A DNA stretch of 64,000 nt from Rhizomys pruinosus (GCA_009823505.1 VZQC01013876.1:191898-255897), one strand, 5' to 3'. Shown: positions 1 through 10,679, numbered from the stretch's first letter. The notes: generated from the letters alone by a model not told the origin. Made by a program: numbers and translations.

Positions 1-204
1 GCTTCCCTCCATCTCAACCTCGGCAAAATGATATTCAACCCAAAATATAAATAGCGCTTAGGAAGAGAAGGTTTGTTCTTAAGATGATCCCAACCACCTC
101 CCATTATTACTGACTCAGACTGAAGTAAAGGTCTCTCATGCTCACATGCTCTCTCTTCCTTCCTCTCTCTTTTTCTGTCTCTGTCTCTCCCCCTCTCTTC
201 CTCT

Positions 205-450
205 CTCATGGACATGTTCTTGTGTTTACATATGTGTGAAGGCCAGAGGACAACCTCACTTTCTGTTCTTCTGAAGCCATTCAGTTTTTAATTTTTTGAG
301 ACAGGGTCTCTTATTGGCCTGGAAGTCACCGAATAGGCTAATTTGTCTGACCAATAAGCTCCAGGGCTCCACAGAACTGCAATTCGAAGCATACAAGAAC
401 ATGTCCAGCTTTTTTGCATGGGTTCTAGTGATTGAACTCATGCTTATAAA
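205..450 (-). mobile_element. B4 SINE, antisense
   Basis: Read on the minus strand this is an ID-like head followed by a diverged B1-like body. On the plus strand the B1 part shows as gagacagggtctct and the end as a degenerate gggttctagtgattgaactc. A pyrimidine-rich tract lies just upstream at 150-205. Bases 1-150 show nothing recognisable. Confidence 0.65.
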
Positions 451-464
451 TAAAGCACTTTAAA

Positions 465-617
465 GCTGGGCATGGTGGCGCATGCCTTTAATCCTAGCAC
501 TTGGGAGGCAGAGGCAGGCGGATCTTTGTGAGTTCAAGGCCAGCCTGGTTTACAGATGGAGTTCCAGGACAGCTGGGGCTACAGGGAGACCCTGTCTCGA
601 AAAGACCAATAAATAAG

Positions 618-648
<31 letters not shown>

Positions 649-650
649 AG
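465..650 (+). mobile_element. B1 SINE with AAAT tail
   Basis: This is a full-length B1 from gctgggcatggtggcg to gaccctgtctcgaaaagacc, followed by an (AAAT)n tail. Both flanks carry aataaagcacttta, the target-site duplication, so the boundaries are secure. The element sits next to the B4 end. Confidence 0.93.
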
Positions 651-659
651 CACTTTACT

Positions 660-1000
660 GAGCTATCTTTCCAGCTCCTAAAGATTTTCCTAACTAGAGA
701 AACTTAAATTTTAACAAACTATCATGTTTTCCTATCTTAAACAAGAATAAGTTAGTCTGTTTAAAAATAACCGAAAGTTCATGATGACTCTTTTAGATAT
801 GAACTGATTTAACATAGAAGAAAATTCAGGAACTAGAGATAACTTCATTTTAGACTTGGTGTTTCAGGTGCTGCCTTAACCTTATATAACATTTATTTAA
901 ATGAAGCATTTATTTTCCTTTCTGTTGGAAAGGAGAACGGCTATAACTGCAAATACTTTTTCAGTGTAGGGTTCATAAAACTTAAACATAAGAGCTTTCC
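660..1000. other. No recognisable element
   Basis: AT-rich unique-looking sequence. I see no SINE, LINE, exon or tandem repeat. Confidence 0.5.
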
Positions 1001-1002
1001 TT

Positions 1003-1229
1003 TTTTGATTTTATTTTTTGGGTTTTTATTTATTTTCATTTTTTATGTGTACTGTTTGCATGTATGTAAGTGTATCTGTGTTACACAATGCCCATAGAGG
1101 TCAGAGAGGGCATCGGATCCCCTGGAACTGGAGTTACAGACAGTTGTTTGCTGTCATGGTTGCAGAGAACTGAATCACTTCCTCTCTGCAAGAGCAGCCA
1201 GTGCTCTTAGCTGTTGAGCCATCTCTTTT
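1003..1229 (-). mobile_element. B2 SINE, antisense
   Basis: The reverse complement starts with the B2 Pol III head (tggctcaacagctaagagca) and ends in an A-rich tail at the left. It is moderately diverged. It is the first of a three-SINE cluster with the B1 at 1240 and the B2 at 1415. Confidence 0.88.
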
Positions 1230-1239
1230 TGTCTCCCCC

Positions 1240-1405
1240 CTTGTCTTTTTGAGACACGGTCTTCCTTTAGCCCCAGCTGCCTTGGCACTTACTATGCAGG
1301 TGAGGTTGGCCTTGATTTTGAAGAGATCTTCCTGCCTCTGCCTCTGCCTCTACCTCTGCCTCCTGGGTGCTGGGTCTAAAGGCTTGTCCCAACCATACCT
1401 GGCTT
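1240..1405 (-). mobile_element. B1 SINE, antisense, with local CTCTGC repeats
   Basis: The antisense B1 core runs from tctttttgagacacggtctt to a degenerate ccaaccatacctggc. The stretch cctgcctctgcctctgcctc near 1330-1362 is expanded relative to a normal B1, which has one copy of this hexamer phase, so a small internal slippage expansion is present. Confidence 0.85.
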
Positions 1406-1414
1406 CAAATTGTA

Positions 1415-1599
1415 TTTTTATTTTGTGTGTTTGAGTGTTTTGCCTGCACGTAGATAAGTGCACTCATGTCATGCATTGCCCATGGAGGACAGAACAGGGC
1501 ATCGAATTCCCTGGCACTAGGGCTAAGGACAGTTGTTAGCTGCCATGTGGGGGCTAGGAACTGAACCCAGGTCCTCTGCAAGAGCATCCAGTGTCCTTA
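1415..1599 (-). mobile_element. B2 SINE, antisense, 3' and middle part, split by an L1
   Basis: The antisense B2 body includes ccatggaggacagaacaggg and gaacccaggtcctctgcaag. It stops at 1599 where an L1 is inserted. The rest of its head resumes at 2597 after the L1 and the duplicated target. Confidence 0.9.
1580..1599. repeat. Target-site duplication of L1, left copy
   Basis: The sequence aagagcatccagtgtcctta is repeated exactly at 2577-2596. It belongs to the host B2 and brackets the L1 at 1600-2576. Confidence 0.95.
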
Positions 1600-2576
1600 C
1601 TACAAGACATAGGCAAAGGAAAAGACTTCCTAAATCAGGCAGCAGCTGCACAAGAATTAAGGTCGACAATTAACAAATGGGACCTCATTAAACTCCAAAG
1701 CTTCTGTACATCAAAAGAAACAATCAAGGAAGTGAAGAGAAAACCCACAGAGTGGGAGGAAACCTTCACCGCATAGACAACTGACAAAGCATTGATTTCC
1801 AGAATATATAAACTACTCAAAAAACAAAGAAAGAAAACAAATGACCCACTCAATAGATGGAGCAAAGAGCTGAACAGAGACTTCACAAGTGAGGAATTAG
1901 AGATGGCTGAGAAACATCTTAAGAATTGTTCAACGTTGCTAATAATTAAGGAAATACAAATTAAAACCACTTTAAGATATCATCTTACTCCTATAAGACT
2001 GGCTAGGACCAGGAAAACAAATGGTACCAAGTGCTGGAGAGGGTGTGGGGAAAGGGGAATACTCATCCACTGCTGGTGGGAATGTAAACTCAAACAGCCA
2101 TTATGGAAAGCAGTGTGGAGAACCCTTGGAAGACTTGGAATGAACTCGCCACCTGACCCAGCCATACCACTCCTTGGTATGTATCCACAAGTCTCATCTT
2201 ATCACAGAGATACATGCACAGCCATGTTTATTGCAGCTCTGTTCACAATAGCAAGAAGCTGGAACCAGCCCAAGTGTCTCTCAACTGATGAGTGGATAGA
2301 GAAAATGTGGTACATGTACACAATGGAGTTCTATGCAGCAGTGAAGAAAGACGACATCATGAACTTTGTAGGTAAATGGCTGGAGCTAGAAGATATCATG
2401 CTGAGTGAAATAACACAGTCCCAGAAAAACAAACGATGAATGGTATCCCTCATTTGTGGATGCTAGCACCAATTACCTAATTGTATGGCAAACTGAGCAA
2501 CGTCAATGTGATCTGAAAACAACTGTGCTCTTATAGTGAAGAATCCCTTAAAAAAGAAACAAATAAAGAAGAAAAA
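1600..2576 (+). mobile_element. Young 5'-truncated L1 insertion
   Basis: About 977 bp of the L1 3' end: the last part of ORF2, a 3'UTR of only about 137 bp, and an A-rich tail (aaataaagaagaaaaaaag). A perfect 20-bp target-site duplication (1580-1599 and 2577-2596) and a nearly open reading frame point to a fairly recent insertion. It landed in a B2. The 3'UTR lacks the G-rich polypurine tract seen in the other L1 tails of this window. The antisense L1 at the right edge (63383-64000) is the same subfamily and ends at the same place. Confidence 0.95.
1601..2439 (+). pseudogene. L1 ORF2 C-terminal fragment, one premature stop
   Basis: This frame encodes the C-terminal part of L1 ORF2, the protein that carries endonuclease and reverse transcriptase activity in a full element; both of those domains are missing here through 5' truncation. 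The family's C-terminal cysteine motif is visible and intact as C-X3-C-X7-H-X4-C around [18 protein letters not shown] (2032-2085). Other typical L1 blocks are [18 protein letters not shown] and WNQPKC. One in-frame TAG at 1774-1776 breaks the frame, which then continues in the same phase to the natural stop at 2437-2439. There is no promoter or start codon of its own. It is a dead fragment, not a gene. Confidence 0.95.
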
Positions 2577-2596
2577 AAGAGCATCCAGTGTCCTTA
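2577..2596. repeat. Target-site duplication of L1, right copy
   Basis: Exact copy of 1580-1599, immediately after the A-rich L1 tail. Confidence 0.95.
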
Positions 2597-2622
2597 ACCC
2601 CTAAGCCATCTCTTCAGCCAGT
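2597..2622 (-). mobile_element. Remaining head of the split B2
   Basis: The bases accccta and agccatctcttcagcc complete the 5' end of the antisense B2 interrupted at 1599. Confidence 0.85.
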
Positions 2623-2727
2623 ACATGAACATTCTAATGTCCTATATTAATTTCTCATTTAACTCACTCGCTTGTTTTCTGAAGGTACTCTCCTTTAGGG
2701 ATTTTCTTATGAGGTTATATATACAGA

Positions 2728-2960
2728 TTTTTAAAAAATACTTTATTATTTTTATTTTATATTTATGAGTATATTTCCTGCATTTATGTAAGTGCATCTC
2801 TGTCATGTAGTGCCTACAAAGGTCAGAAGAGGGTGTTAGATTTCCTAGAACTGGAGTTACAGACAGGTGTTAGCTGCCATGCGGGTGCTGGGAACTGAAC
2901 CCTGGTCCTATGCAAGAGCAGCCAGTGCTCTTAACGGCTGGGCCATCTTTCCAGCCCCAA
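2728..2960 (-). mobile_element. B2 SINE, antisense
   Basis: Complete antisense B2 from a T-rich end (aaaaaatactttattatt) to gggccatctttccagcccc. The B-box region reads ggaactgaaccctgg. Confidence 0.9.
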
Positions 2961-2974
2961 TTCAGAACATCTTT

Positions 2975-3090
2975 TTTTAGGCAAGGTTTTACTTTGAGGC
3001 CTAGACTTCCCTCAAAGTCATGACAATCATCCTGTCACAACCTCCCAAGTACTAGGATTATAAATCTGAACCACCACTCCTGTGTCAGAA
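2975..3090 (-). mobile_element. Old B1-like SINE, antisense
   Basis: Degenerate B1 with recognisable aggcaaggttttact and cctcccaagtactaggatta blocks. It is highly diverged and may be a proto-B1. Confidence 0.6.
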
Positions 3091-3717
3091 ATTATTTGAT
3101 GTACACAAGGAAACATTGTAAAATAGCCTTGTTGTCTCTGCCAGATTGGAAAACATGACATTTGTAACACCCTTATCAGAGATGTGGAAATAAACTTATA
3201 GAATGAGGTACCTATCTTTTGGTTCACTGAGGAAGGTGATTTTAATTTAGAGCTGTGAATTCCCCACCAGCTGGTAGTTGGCAGCTTAGTAAAAATCAAC
3301 CAGACCCATGGACATGGCTATAGCAGGCAGACAAGGAGCTCTAGGCCCTTGCTGGGTGTCATTTTCTGCCCAGAGGCAGCCATGGTGAACATTTTGGGCT
3401 CAGAGGGCTGTTTGACTGGTAATTTCTTACAGTGAAATTCTACCTTTTCTCTTTCTCTGAAGTTTATTTCTCAAGTGCTGCCTTGAGTCCTTTCTGAAGA
3501 GAGTCTTATGTAATTGAACAAATACAAAAGTAATATTCCTAGTTCCAGGCAAGCTCTACCACATTGGAGAACCCACTGAATCACTGGAGCAATATTGACA
3601 GGCACTGAGGTACAAACGGTGTGAAGAGTCAGCTTTTAGGCGGGAGACATTTTAAAATAGACAAATTGGTGATTTCAGTGAAATGTCATATGTATGAATA
3701 AATACCCTAGTACTGTG
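3091..3717. other. No recognisable element
   Basis: Unique-looking sequence. Nothing coding or repetitive was recognised. Confidence 0.5.
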
Positions 3718-3733
3718 AGGGTTAATAAGTAAA

Positions 3734-3957
3734 AATTTTTTAAATTTTTATTTATTTATGTGTATGAATGTACTGTCTGCATGCAGGTCTGTGCACCCAT
3801 GTCGTGCAATGCCGTGGAGGTCAGAAGAGAGCGTCGGATATCCCTGCGACTGGAGTCAAAGACGGTTCTCAGCAGCCATGTGGGTGCTGGGGATCGAACC
3901 CGGGTCCTCTGCAAGAGAAGTCGACACTCTTAACCGATAGGCCATCTCTCCAGCCCC
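3734..3957 (-). mobile_element. B2 SINE, antisense, with target duplication
   Basis: Well-preserved antisense B2 ending gccatctctccagcccc. The flanks agggttaataagtaaa (3718-3733) and agggttcataagtaaa (3958-3973) are the target-site duplication with one mismatch. Confidence 0.95.
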
Positions 3958-3973
3958 AGGGTTCATAAGTAAA

Positions 3974-4665
3974 TTTAACTCAGCTAGAGGAGTCAGAGGT
4001 ATGTTCCTGAAATAATGGGGCCTAGATGAGTTGAAAAGAATAAAAGGAGTTACCCAGGTGAAGAAAGATCAAAAGTATCCCAGACAGGAGATATGGGAAT
4101 GAAGATCTGGGCGTGACGACTGAGGCATTTTCCGGATTACTGGACTGCAAAGTCCAAGGCAGGATGACTAGAAAGATAAGTAGTTGCTAAATTACAGAAG
4201 TGCTGGAGAGTCAAAATGCTTTGGAATATCGATGATGGTAGAGTGCGAAGAATCGTGACGCTCTTGTTTGTAATGATTCCCTGGCTGTCTGCAGAGACTT
4301 CCTAATACACCTGGACTTTGTGGTAGAGCTGAATTCATCAAGTTCTTCAGCTTATAGCAATAATTATCCCCATTTTCACAGGGCTCCTCTGTTTTATGTG
4401 TACATATTGTTTGCTTATTATTATCAAATTCCTTTCCCTTTTTCCTGGGTCTTTATGCTCATTGCACTGTAGCTATGCATCTCTATTTAAAAAGGAACTA
4501 CATATTAAAACGTGTTTTAATATGTATTTACACAAGTGGTGTCTTAATGGGATTCCTTGCTATTTTCATTCAATTCTTAGTTTTTAATATCCTGTGACAT
4601 TGTTCAGTTCTTCACTTCGCTTCTGCCTGTAATTGCCATATGCCTCAGAAATATATTGTTTCCCT
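3974..4665. other. No recognisable element
   Basis: Unique-looking sequence without a convincing repeat or exon. Confidence 0.5.
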
Positions 4666-4667
4666 CT

Positions 4668-4815
4668 TTCGTTTTTGGTGAGACAAGTTCTCCCTGTAAG
4701 CCCAGCTGTCCTAGAACTCACTATGGAGACCAGGTCACCCTTGCTCTCACAGAGGTCCACCTGCCTCTGCCCCCCAAGTGCTGGGAGTAAAGGTGTGTGC
4801 CACAACGCTTTAGCT
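4668..4815 (-). mobile_element. B1 SINE, antisense
   Basis: Antisense B1 with ctgtaagcccagctgtccta, ccacctgcctctgcc and a degraded 5' end (gccacaacgctttagc). Confidence 0.85.
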
Positions 4816-5079
4816 CAAATTTGATGAGTGTGTTCATTCACACTCTCTTCTACCCTCAGAGGTCTTAATCAGAGCTCAGAAAAATCAGAAACCACTAAAT
4901 TGCTCCAAAGAGGATGTTGGTCATTAAACTCCAGCATGCATCAGGCTTCCCAGTAGAGCTTGTCAGAGAGACTGCAGGAATCAAAGGACATAGGACAGGC
5001 ACACTGTCAGGTACCCACCCTGTGCTTTCATGTCACAGAAAATGGGCACCTCCTTAAATTGTATTTCTTGTGCCCTTGC

Positions 5080-5205
5080 CTTATTCTGGTTCTGGCTCTG
5101 GATAGAATGGTCACTGCCCTCAGAGTTTCTTACTCAAGCAACTTCTGCATGATGACAATGCTTCTGGTACATGGACCACATTTTGAGAACCAATACTCCC
5201 ACTCC
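5080..5205 (+). mobile_element. Possible MER5A-type DNA transposon remnant
   Basis: The block tacatggaccacattttgag followed by aaccaatact resembles the right end of MER5A (a non-autonomous hAT-Charlie element), whose terminal inverted repeat reads tttgagaaccactg. It is very diverged, so the call is tentative. Confidence 0.4.
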
Positions 5206-5279
5206 TTGAGATATACCTTTGGCCTGTTGAGCACCAGCATTCACATAGCTGAGGCTTGCTAGAGGTTCAGAATTTTGGG

Positions 5280-6610
5280 CCCCACTCCAAGCTATAAAAG
5301 CAAAATTTGAGTTTGAACAAGATCTTCAGGTTGTTGGCAGGCACGTTAAAATTAGAAAGACACTCTTTGGATAGATATAATGAGGATACATTTTTCTACT
5401 GGGGAAATTAAATAGCTCACATATTTCTTGGACATAGCCAGGGGATAGTCTTAGGGAAATAAAGGTTGGGTTTGTGGTTTTAGAGCAATGAATGCAATGA
5501 GGTGTACTCTACTCCGGATGTATCATGTGGAGGGACATCTCTGTCTGGCCCGCAGTCTTTCATTTCTGCCCTCGGGACAAGCTATAAAAATCTATCAGAC
5601 CATCTCAACCTTTCAGAGGCATTTGCAGACATACCTTCAGGGCTTGGCTCTGGTGTATGTTCAACCTATTCCTGTGATCTGAGGAGCTTAAGCAGCTCCT
5701 GGTCCAGAACAGTTTAGAAGTAAGAAGATAAAGTCTGTCTTCAGTACAAGGCTGGAAACTGCAGATAATGATACACTACGTGATGTGATGTTATTTAGAG
5801 TTGGCTTGGAAAGGAGATAAAAAGCTAAAATGACACATATACAAAAAGCAAATGTTATTCCTCATGTTCAGAAATGTCTGGTCTTATTGGTATTAAAATG
5901 ATAAAAATACGTTATTCAAAGAAAACATCAGGTCTAATTTTTGTAAGGATGTAAACCACCATCCTGTCTCATGTCTTCCTTGAGTCTTCATGTGCAAAGT
6001 CACCTGTCTGCTCAAACAGGGAAAAACAGAGGGGGAAACATGGAGAAAAAACTATTCCTTAACATTTCAGAAATATAATCTGTGCATGTGTTTGACAATA
6101 TACAGACTGATTTTTTTGCGGATGAATTTCCTCAGAACAGAATGACCTTCCCTTTGAAAAAACCATCATGTGTATACTGCAGAGTTATATAATTTTGTGT
6201 GTGTAAAGGAAGTGGAAAGGTTCATAGGCAGCAGCTGGGTCTGTGTTTTCTCATGTTAAACCAGGTAGAATTATTCTGTGCCCCAGGACTGGGAAGTGTT
6301 GAGCAACACTGTTCCAAAATGAAAACATCAGTGCCCCCAACAGGGGAAAGCAGGAGATGCACTGAACCGAGCAGACTACCTCCTGCTTTAGATGTGCTGT
6401 GGATACTTCCATGATTCTGCTTTGTTCACAGTTCCTGGGCACCTGGAAGATGTCCTTCTTCTGCCTGTTTCTCCTAGTTTTCAGCTCAAAATTCTACAAT
6501 GCCTAGATGAAGTAATTCTTCCAGAAAGTCTTACTTGAGTCCTTCCATTGTCGTCTAACTGGAATACTCCTCTGGCTCTTAACAGATTGCTTCACATTTT
6601 GATAGCCTGT
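5280..6610. other. Unique-looking 1.3 kb
   Basis: No SINE, LINE or exon was recognised. Short reading frames here have no visible homology or splice context. Confidence 0.5.
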
Positions 6611-6619
6611 GCCCCTCAT

Positions 6620-7018
6620 TGCTTTTCCTCATTTTTATTGTAGTAAAATATACATAATCATTTAAACTAGTTTGAGGTGTGTAGTGGCATTAAGTCCAGC
6701 CATCACCATTACTTACCCAGTCCATGTTCCTCAGATAAATGGAATCACACACTTATTCTTTTTGCCTGGCTAATTTCTCTCAGCATAACACTTCCAGGGT
6801 TCACCTACATTGAAGCATGTGCCAGAATTTTATTCCTTTTAAAGGTTAATATATTTTATTGTGTGTATACGCCACATTTTATTTGTCAGACTGTTAAAAG
6901 GATTTCCATTTCTGTCTATTGTGAATTTTTGCTAAGAATCTTGCTGTGCAGGTATGCGTTTGAGTGCCTACTTTTAGTTATTGTGGGTACATGTTCAGAA
7001 TGCAATAGCTAGATCACA
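6620..7018 (-). mobile_element. Ancient L1M-type LINE fragment, antisense
   Basis: The plus strand carries hallmarks of antisense mammalian-wide L1 DNA: ttattgtagtaaaatataca, ataaatggaatcacacac, agcataacacttccagggtt and gtgtgtatacgccacatttt. Divergence is high and no frame is open. Confidence 0.75.
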
Positions 7019-7066
7019 TATTTCTATTCTTATATCCATAATTTTATCCTATATCAAACAAAACAG

Positions 7067-7070
7067 CCCA

Positions 7071-7102
<32 letters not shown>
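7067..7102. repeat. (AAT)n microsatellite
   Basis: About twelve near-perfect AAT units. Confidence 0.97.
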
Positions 7103-7104
<2 letters not shown>

Positions 7105-7298
7105 TAAGAAATATGTATTAAGGGCTTCTACCCTAGTACCTAAGAACTAGATCTCTCAAAAGATCAATATAATCAACTCCATTCAACTGCCAGGGACTTT
7201 GAACAATCTACCAACTGCAGGCTAAGGTCCCTCAAATGATAGTACGTGCTTTAGTAACTTTAACAGTTATTATAACCTGACATATGTGTTAATGTTCT

Positions 7299-7545
7299 GG
7301 GGCTGGAGAAATAGCTCAGCGGTTAAGAGCACCGACTGCTCTTGCAGAGGACTCGGGTTCGATCCCCAGCACCCACACGGTGGCTGAGAACTGTCTTTAA
7401 CTCCAGTTCCAGGGGAATCCGATGCCCTCTTCTGACCTCCACGGTATTGCATGACACGGGTGCACAAACCTACATGCAGACAGTACATTCATACACATAA
7501 AAAACAATAAATGAGTAAATAAAAAATTTTTTAAAATTAAAAAAA
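7299..7545 (+). mobile_element. B2 SINE
   Basis: Full-length B2 from ggggctggagaaatagctca to the tail. The B box is intact (ggttcgatcccca). This copy is the form without the 17-bp internal duplication. A B1 follows directly in its A-rich tail. Confidence 0.95.
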
Positions 7546-7549
7546 AAGA

Positions 7550-7700
7550 GCCGGGCGTGGTGGCGCACGCCTTTAATCCTAGCACTCAGGAGGCAGAGGC
7601 AGGCAGATCTTTGTGAGTTCAAGGTCAGCCTCATCTACAAGGCAAGTTCCAGGACAGCTGGGGCTACAGGGAGACCCTGTCTCGAAAAGAAAAAAAAAAT
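7550..7700 (+). mobile_element. B1 SINE inserted in a B2 tail
   Basis: Close to consensus, from gccgggcgtggtggcgcacg to gaccctgtctcgaaaag. It sits in the A-rich tail of the preceding B2; tails offer T-rich nicking sites for the L1 endonuclease. Confidence 0.95.
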
Positions 7701-7841
7701 TAAAAAATAATAAATAACCTAGCGTTCAGAGCATAAGTTTGTTCTTCGGGTCTCCACTGTTGATGGTCTGCTTACATATTCCTCATAATGAGTACACTTT
7801 CTATACAGGGAGTAGGGTCCTCTGCTTCATGCTATCTTTTT

Positions 7842-8093
7842 TTTTTTCTGTCTTTTTGAGACAGGGTCTCCCTTAAGTCCTAGGTGGCCTGAAGCTCACT
7901 ATGTAGACCAGGCTGGCCTTGAACTCACAGAGACCCGCTTGCCTCTGCCTCCCGAGTCCTGGGATTAAAGGTGTGCACCACCACGCCCGGCCTAAGATGG
8001 ATTATATCTGCCACGTGGGTGCTGGGAATAGAACCCGGGTCCTCTGCAAGAGAGCAGTCGGCACTCTTAATCACTGAGCCATCTCTCTAGCCC
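7842..8093 (-). mobile_element. Composite SINE: B2 head fused to B1, copy 1
   Basis: Read on the minus strand, about 100 nt of B2 (8093 down to about 7996, with intact-looking A and B boxes) run straight into the first base of a complete B1 (ggccgggcgtggtgg), which ends in an A tail at 7842. No B2 3' half is present on the other side. Direct repeats catgctatctttttt (from 7828) and catggtatctttttt (from 8095) bracket the whole unit, so it inserted as one piece. A second locus (24834-25090) has the same junction. Confidence 0.8.
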
Positions 8094-8109
8094 CCATGGT
8101 ATCTTTTTT

Positions 8110-8331
8110 AAAGTTTTTTTTAAAATTTTATGTTTAAGAGTGTTTTTGCCTGAATGTATCTAAATGTACCACATGCCAGCCTTGTGCCTTCAGAGGCCAT
8201 AAGAGGTCTCAGATGCTCTCCAACTAGTGTTATAGATAGTTGTTACCCACCATGTGGGGCCTGGGAACTGAACCTGGATCCTCTTCAAGAATAGCAAGTA
8301 CTCTTAACCACTGACCCATTTCTCCAGCCCT
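8110..8331 (-). mobile_element. Diverged B2-type SINE, antisense
   Basis: Antisense B2 with ccatgtggggcctgggaact and atttctccagccc at its 5' end. It is followed by atggtatcctttttgg, a further copy of the target repeated around the composite SINE next to it, so this site was used twice. Confidence 0.8.
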
Positions 8332-8344
8332 TATGGTATCCTTT

Positions 8345-9460
8345 TTGGCTACTCTTGAGTAATTGAACACTCAGCATTTACAGTTCCATATTTGCTTAAA
8401 TTTGCTGTGGCTAACACAGCATCAGTTATCCGTCTGTCTCTTCTCTTTGCTGGGCACACAGCTAAATTAAATTTCTTGCCCACCTTTGTATTAAGTAGAA
8501 TTGTTTCAGTTCACTTCCTTGGAATGTGGACAGAAATGAAACTTCCAGGTCCAAACCATAAAACATTTCACATAAGCTATGTGTTTGTCTATTTATTAGC
8601 TAGATGGCACTAGAACTACCTAATAGTTGTAGAGTGGAAATGCCTAGATCACAGTTATAATTTGCAGAACAATGGCCCAGAAGGACTTCATGAACAAGAG
8701 TATTCATACAGCACTTTCAGGGAGAAAACAACGTATTGTGTGAAGTTATTGAGGTGACCTACTGTATAGGATTTGCCCTTTCCGTTTGACAACTCCCTTT
8801 AATACTTAAGCTATTCTACTATCTTCCATTATCGTCTGTGAAAGGGTAGAGATGTGCCTCCCCCTTTGATTCACCACCATCTTGGGTTTTCCCCACTTTC
8901 TTGGGGAAAGACAGGTAATCCCATCCTAACTCTCTGGTGGAACACTATTAATCCCAGCATTTGATGCTTTAATTTGGGGGGCTGCAAGTGCCATCAAAGT
9001 CCTTCCAAGAGCGCTTAATAACCATATATAAATATCATATGCAATAGCTTATAATGGTATTCCCAACTATTGAATAAGTATGCATTGAGTATGAGTCTAT
9101 ACTACCTATTTTTTCTTTATTTTACAGTCATAATCACTGTATATGATTAAAAACAGTATATAACCACTGTTTTTAATCATCATTAGGTCACAAGTCATTA
9201 GCAACTTAGCAGTGGGCATTCTGAATGATTCCTTTTTGTATATTCAATAATGCTCAATGTACTGTCTTGCAGACTGAAGCACTTAGTGTCTCATGAATTT
9301 CATGAGCAGACAGCAGAAGGTTTACCAAAAGGTCATGCCTCTTCCAGCTTACCAATGTATATTCATGATGTTCACAGAGGGGTTGGTAGTGTATTATCCT
9401 TTGTATTCTAAGAGAAATGTTTCCTAAACTCTTGCTGAAAAACTACTATGAATCATTCTT
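8345..9460. other. No recognisable element apart from a short palindrome
   Basis: Unique-looking 1.1 kb. The only structure I see is the perfect inverted repeat at 9143-9180. Confidence 0.5.
9143..9180. repeat. Perfect 15-bp inverted repeat, 8-nt loop
   Basis: The arm atgattaaaaacagt (9143-9157) is matched exactly by its reverse complement at 9166-9180, with atataacc between. It is AT-rich and lies in otherwise unique sequence. Confidence 0.9.
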
Positions 9461-9464
9461 TGAA

Positions 9465-9618
9465 AATATTTTTGGTCTTTTGGAGACAGGGTCTCCCTGT
9501 AGCCCCAGCTGGCCTGGCACTTGTTATGTAGACCAGGTGGGCTTTGACCTCACAGAGATCTGCCTGCCTCTGCCTCAGGAGTGCTGGGATTACAGGCATG
9601 TGCTACCACACCCAACTT
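9465..9618 (-). mobile_element. B1 SINE, antisense
   Basis: Antisense B1 with gagacagggtctccctgtag and the 5' end tgctaccacacccaac. Confidence 0.9.
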
Positions 9619-9639
9619 CATTCTGTGAAATTATTGAGG

Positions 9640-10178
9640 TATAATTGTACACAGCTAAATGCAGTTATCAAGTGTGTAGTTTGATGAATTTTGATAACTA
9701 TAGATAACTTTAGAACCACAGAATGAAACAAGTCCTCTACATCTAGAAAGTTCTTTCATTTTCCTTTAAGCCAATAGCTATCATTGATATTCCTATGGGC
9801 CCAGGGAGAGACACTGATCATATTTCTATAATTATGGATTATTTTACCAATTCTAAAACTTCTACATAAATAAAAACCATCAAATATATGCTGTTGTAAA
9901 TCTATTTTATTTCATTCATCTACCTTATGTTGGTGAGAATTACACAAAGTACACGTATCTGCAGTTCATTTCTTCCTACTGCTGAGTAGCAGTCTGTTGT
10001 GCATCCATCTCCTTGATGGACATTTATATTGTTTCTAGTGTAGAGCTATTATGAATGAGGCTGCTAAGGTATCCTGAACAAGTCTTTCTGTGGACAAATG
10101 TCTCCATTTCTCTTGAATAAATACTTAGGAGCAGGCCTGTTGGGTCATTGGATAAATGCATCTTTTAACTTTATAAGA
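9640..10178 (-). mobile_element. Ancient L1M fragment, antisense, left part
   Basis: Antisense L1 3' region: attgaggtataattgtacac, a degraded target of gttgatggacattt seen as ccttgatggacatttatatt, and ttgggtcattggataaatgc. It is interrupted at 10180 and resumes at 11036-11130 with the expected next bases (aaagtggatgtaccagtttg). Confidence 0.8.
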
Positions 10179-10185
10179 AACTGTG

Positions 10186-10385
10186 TGGCTGAGAGATTGC
10201 TCAGTGGTTAAGATCACAGGCTGTTTTTACAGAAGATTGGGGTTAGAATTCCAGTATCCATATGGTGGCTAACATCTATAACTCCAGTTCCAGGGATCTG
10301 ACCTCTGTAGGCATTGTATGACATACGGGCACTTACATACACACAGACATAACACTCATACACGTAAAATAAAAAAAAATCAATC
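10186..10385 (+). mobile_element. Diverged B2 SINE
   Basis: B2 with a decayed head (ctgagagattgctcagtggt) and an A-rich tail. It is the first insertion inside the old L1M. Confidence 0.85.
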
Positions 10386-10407
10386 AAAAATTAAAAAAAT
10401 AAAATTA

Positions 10408-10655
10408 TGGGGCTAGAGAGATGACTCAGTGGTTAAGAGCATTGGCTGCTCTTGCAGAGGACCCAGGTACAGTTCCAAGCACTTATATGGCAGCAAACAA
10501 CCATCCTTAACTCTAGTTCCAGGGACTCCAACTCCCTCTTCTGACCTCCGCAGACATTACACAACATGGGGTTACACTTACTTACATGCAAGCAATACAC
10601 TTGTACACACAATAAACAAACAAATAAATACATATATAAATAAAATATTTAAAAT
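10408..10655 (+). mobile_element. B2 SINE
   Basis: Complete B2 from ggggctagagagatgactca to an AAAT-rich tail, directly after the previous B2 in the same orientation. Confidence 0.92.
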
Positions 10656-10679
10656 AAGAAACCATGGTACTCATGAACT

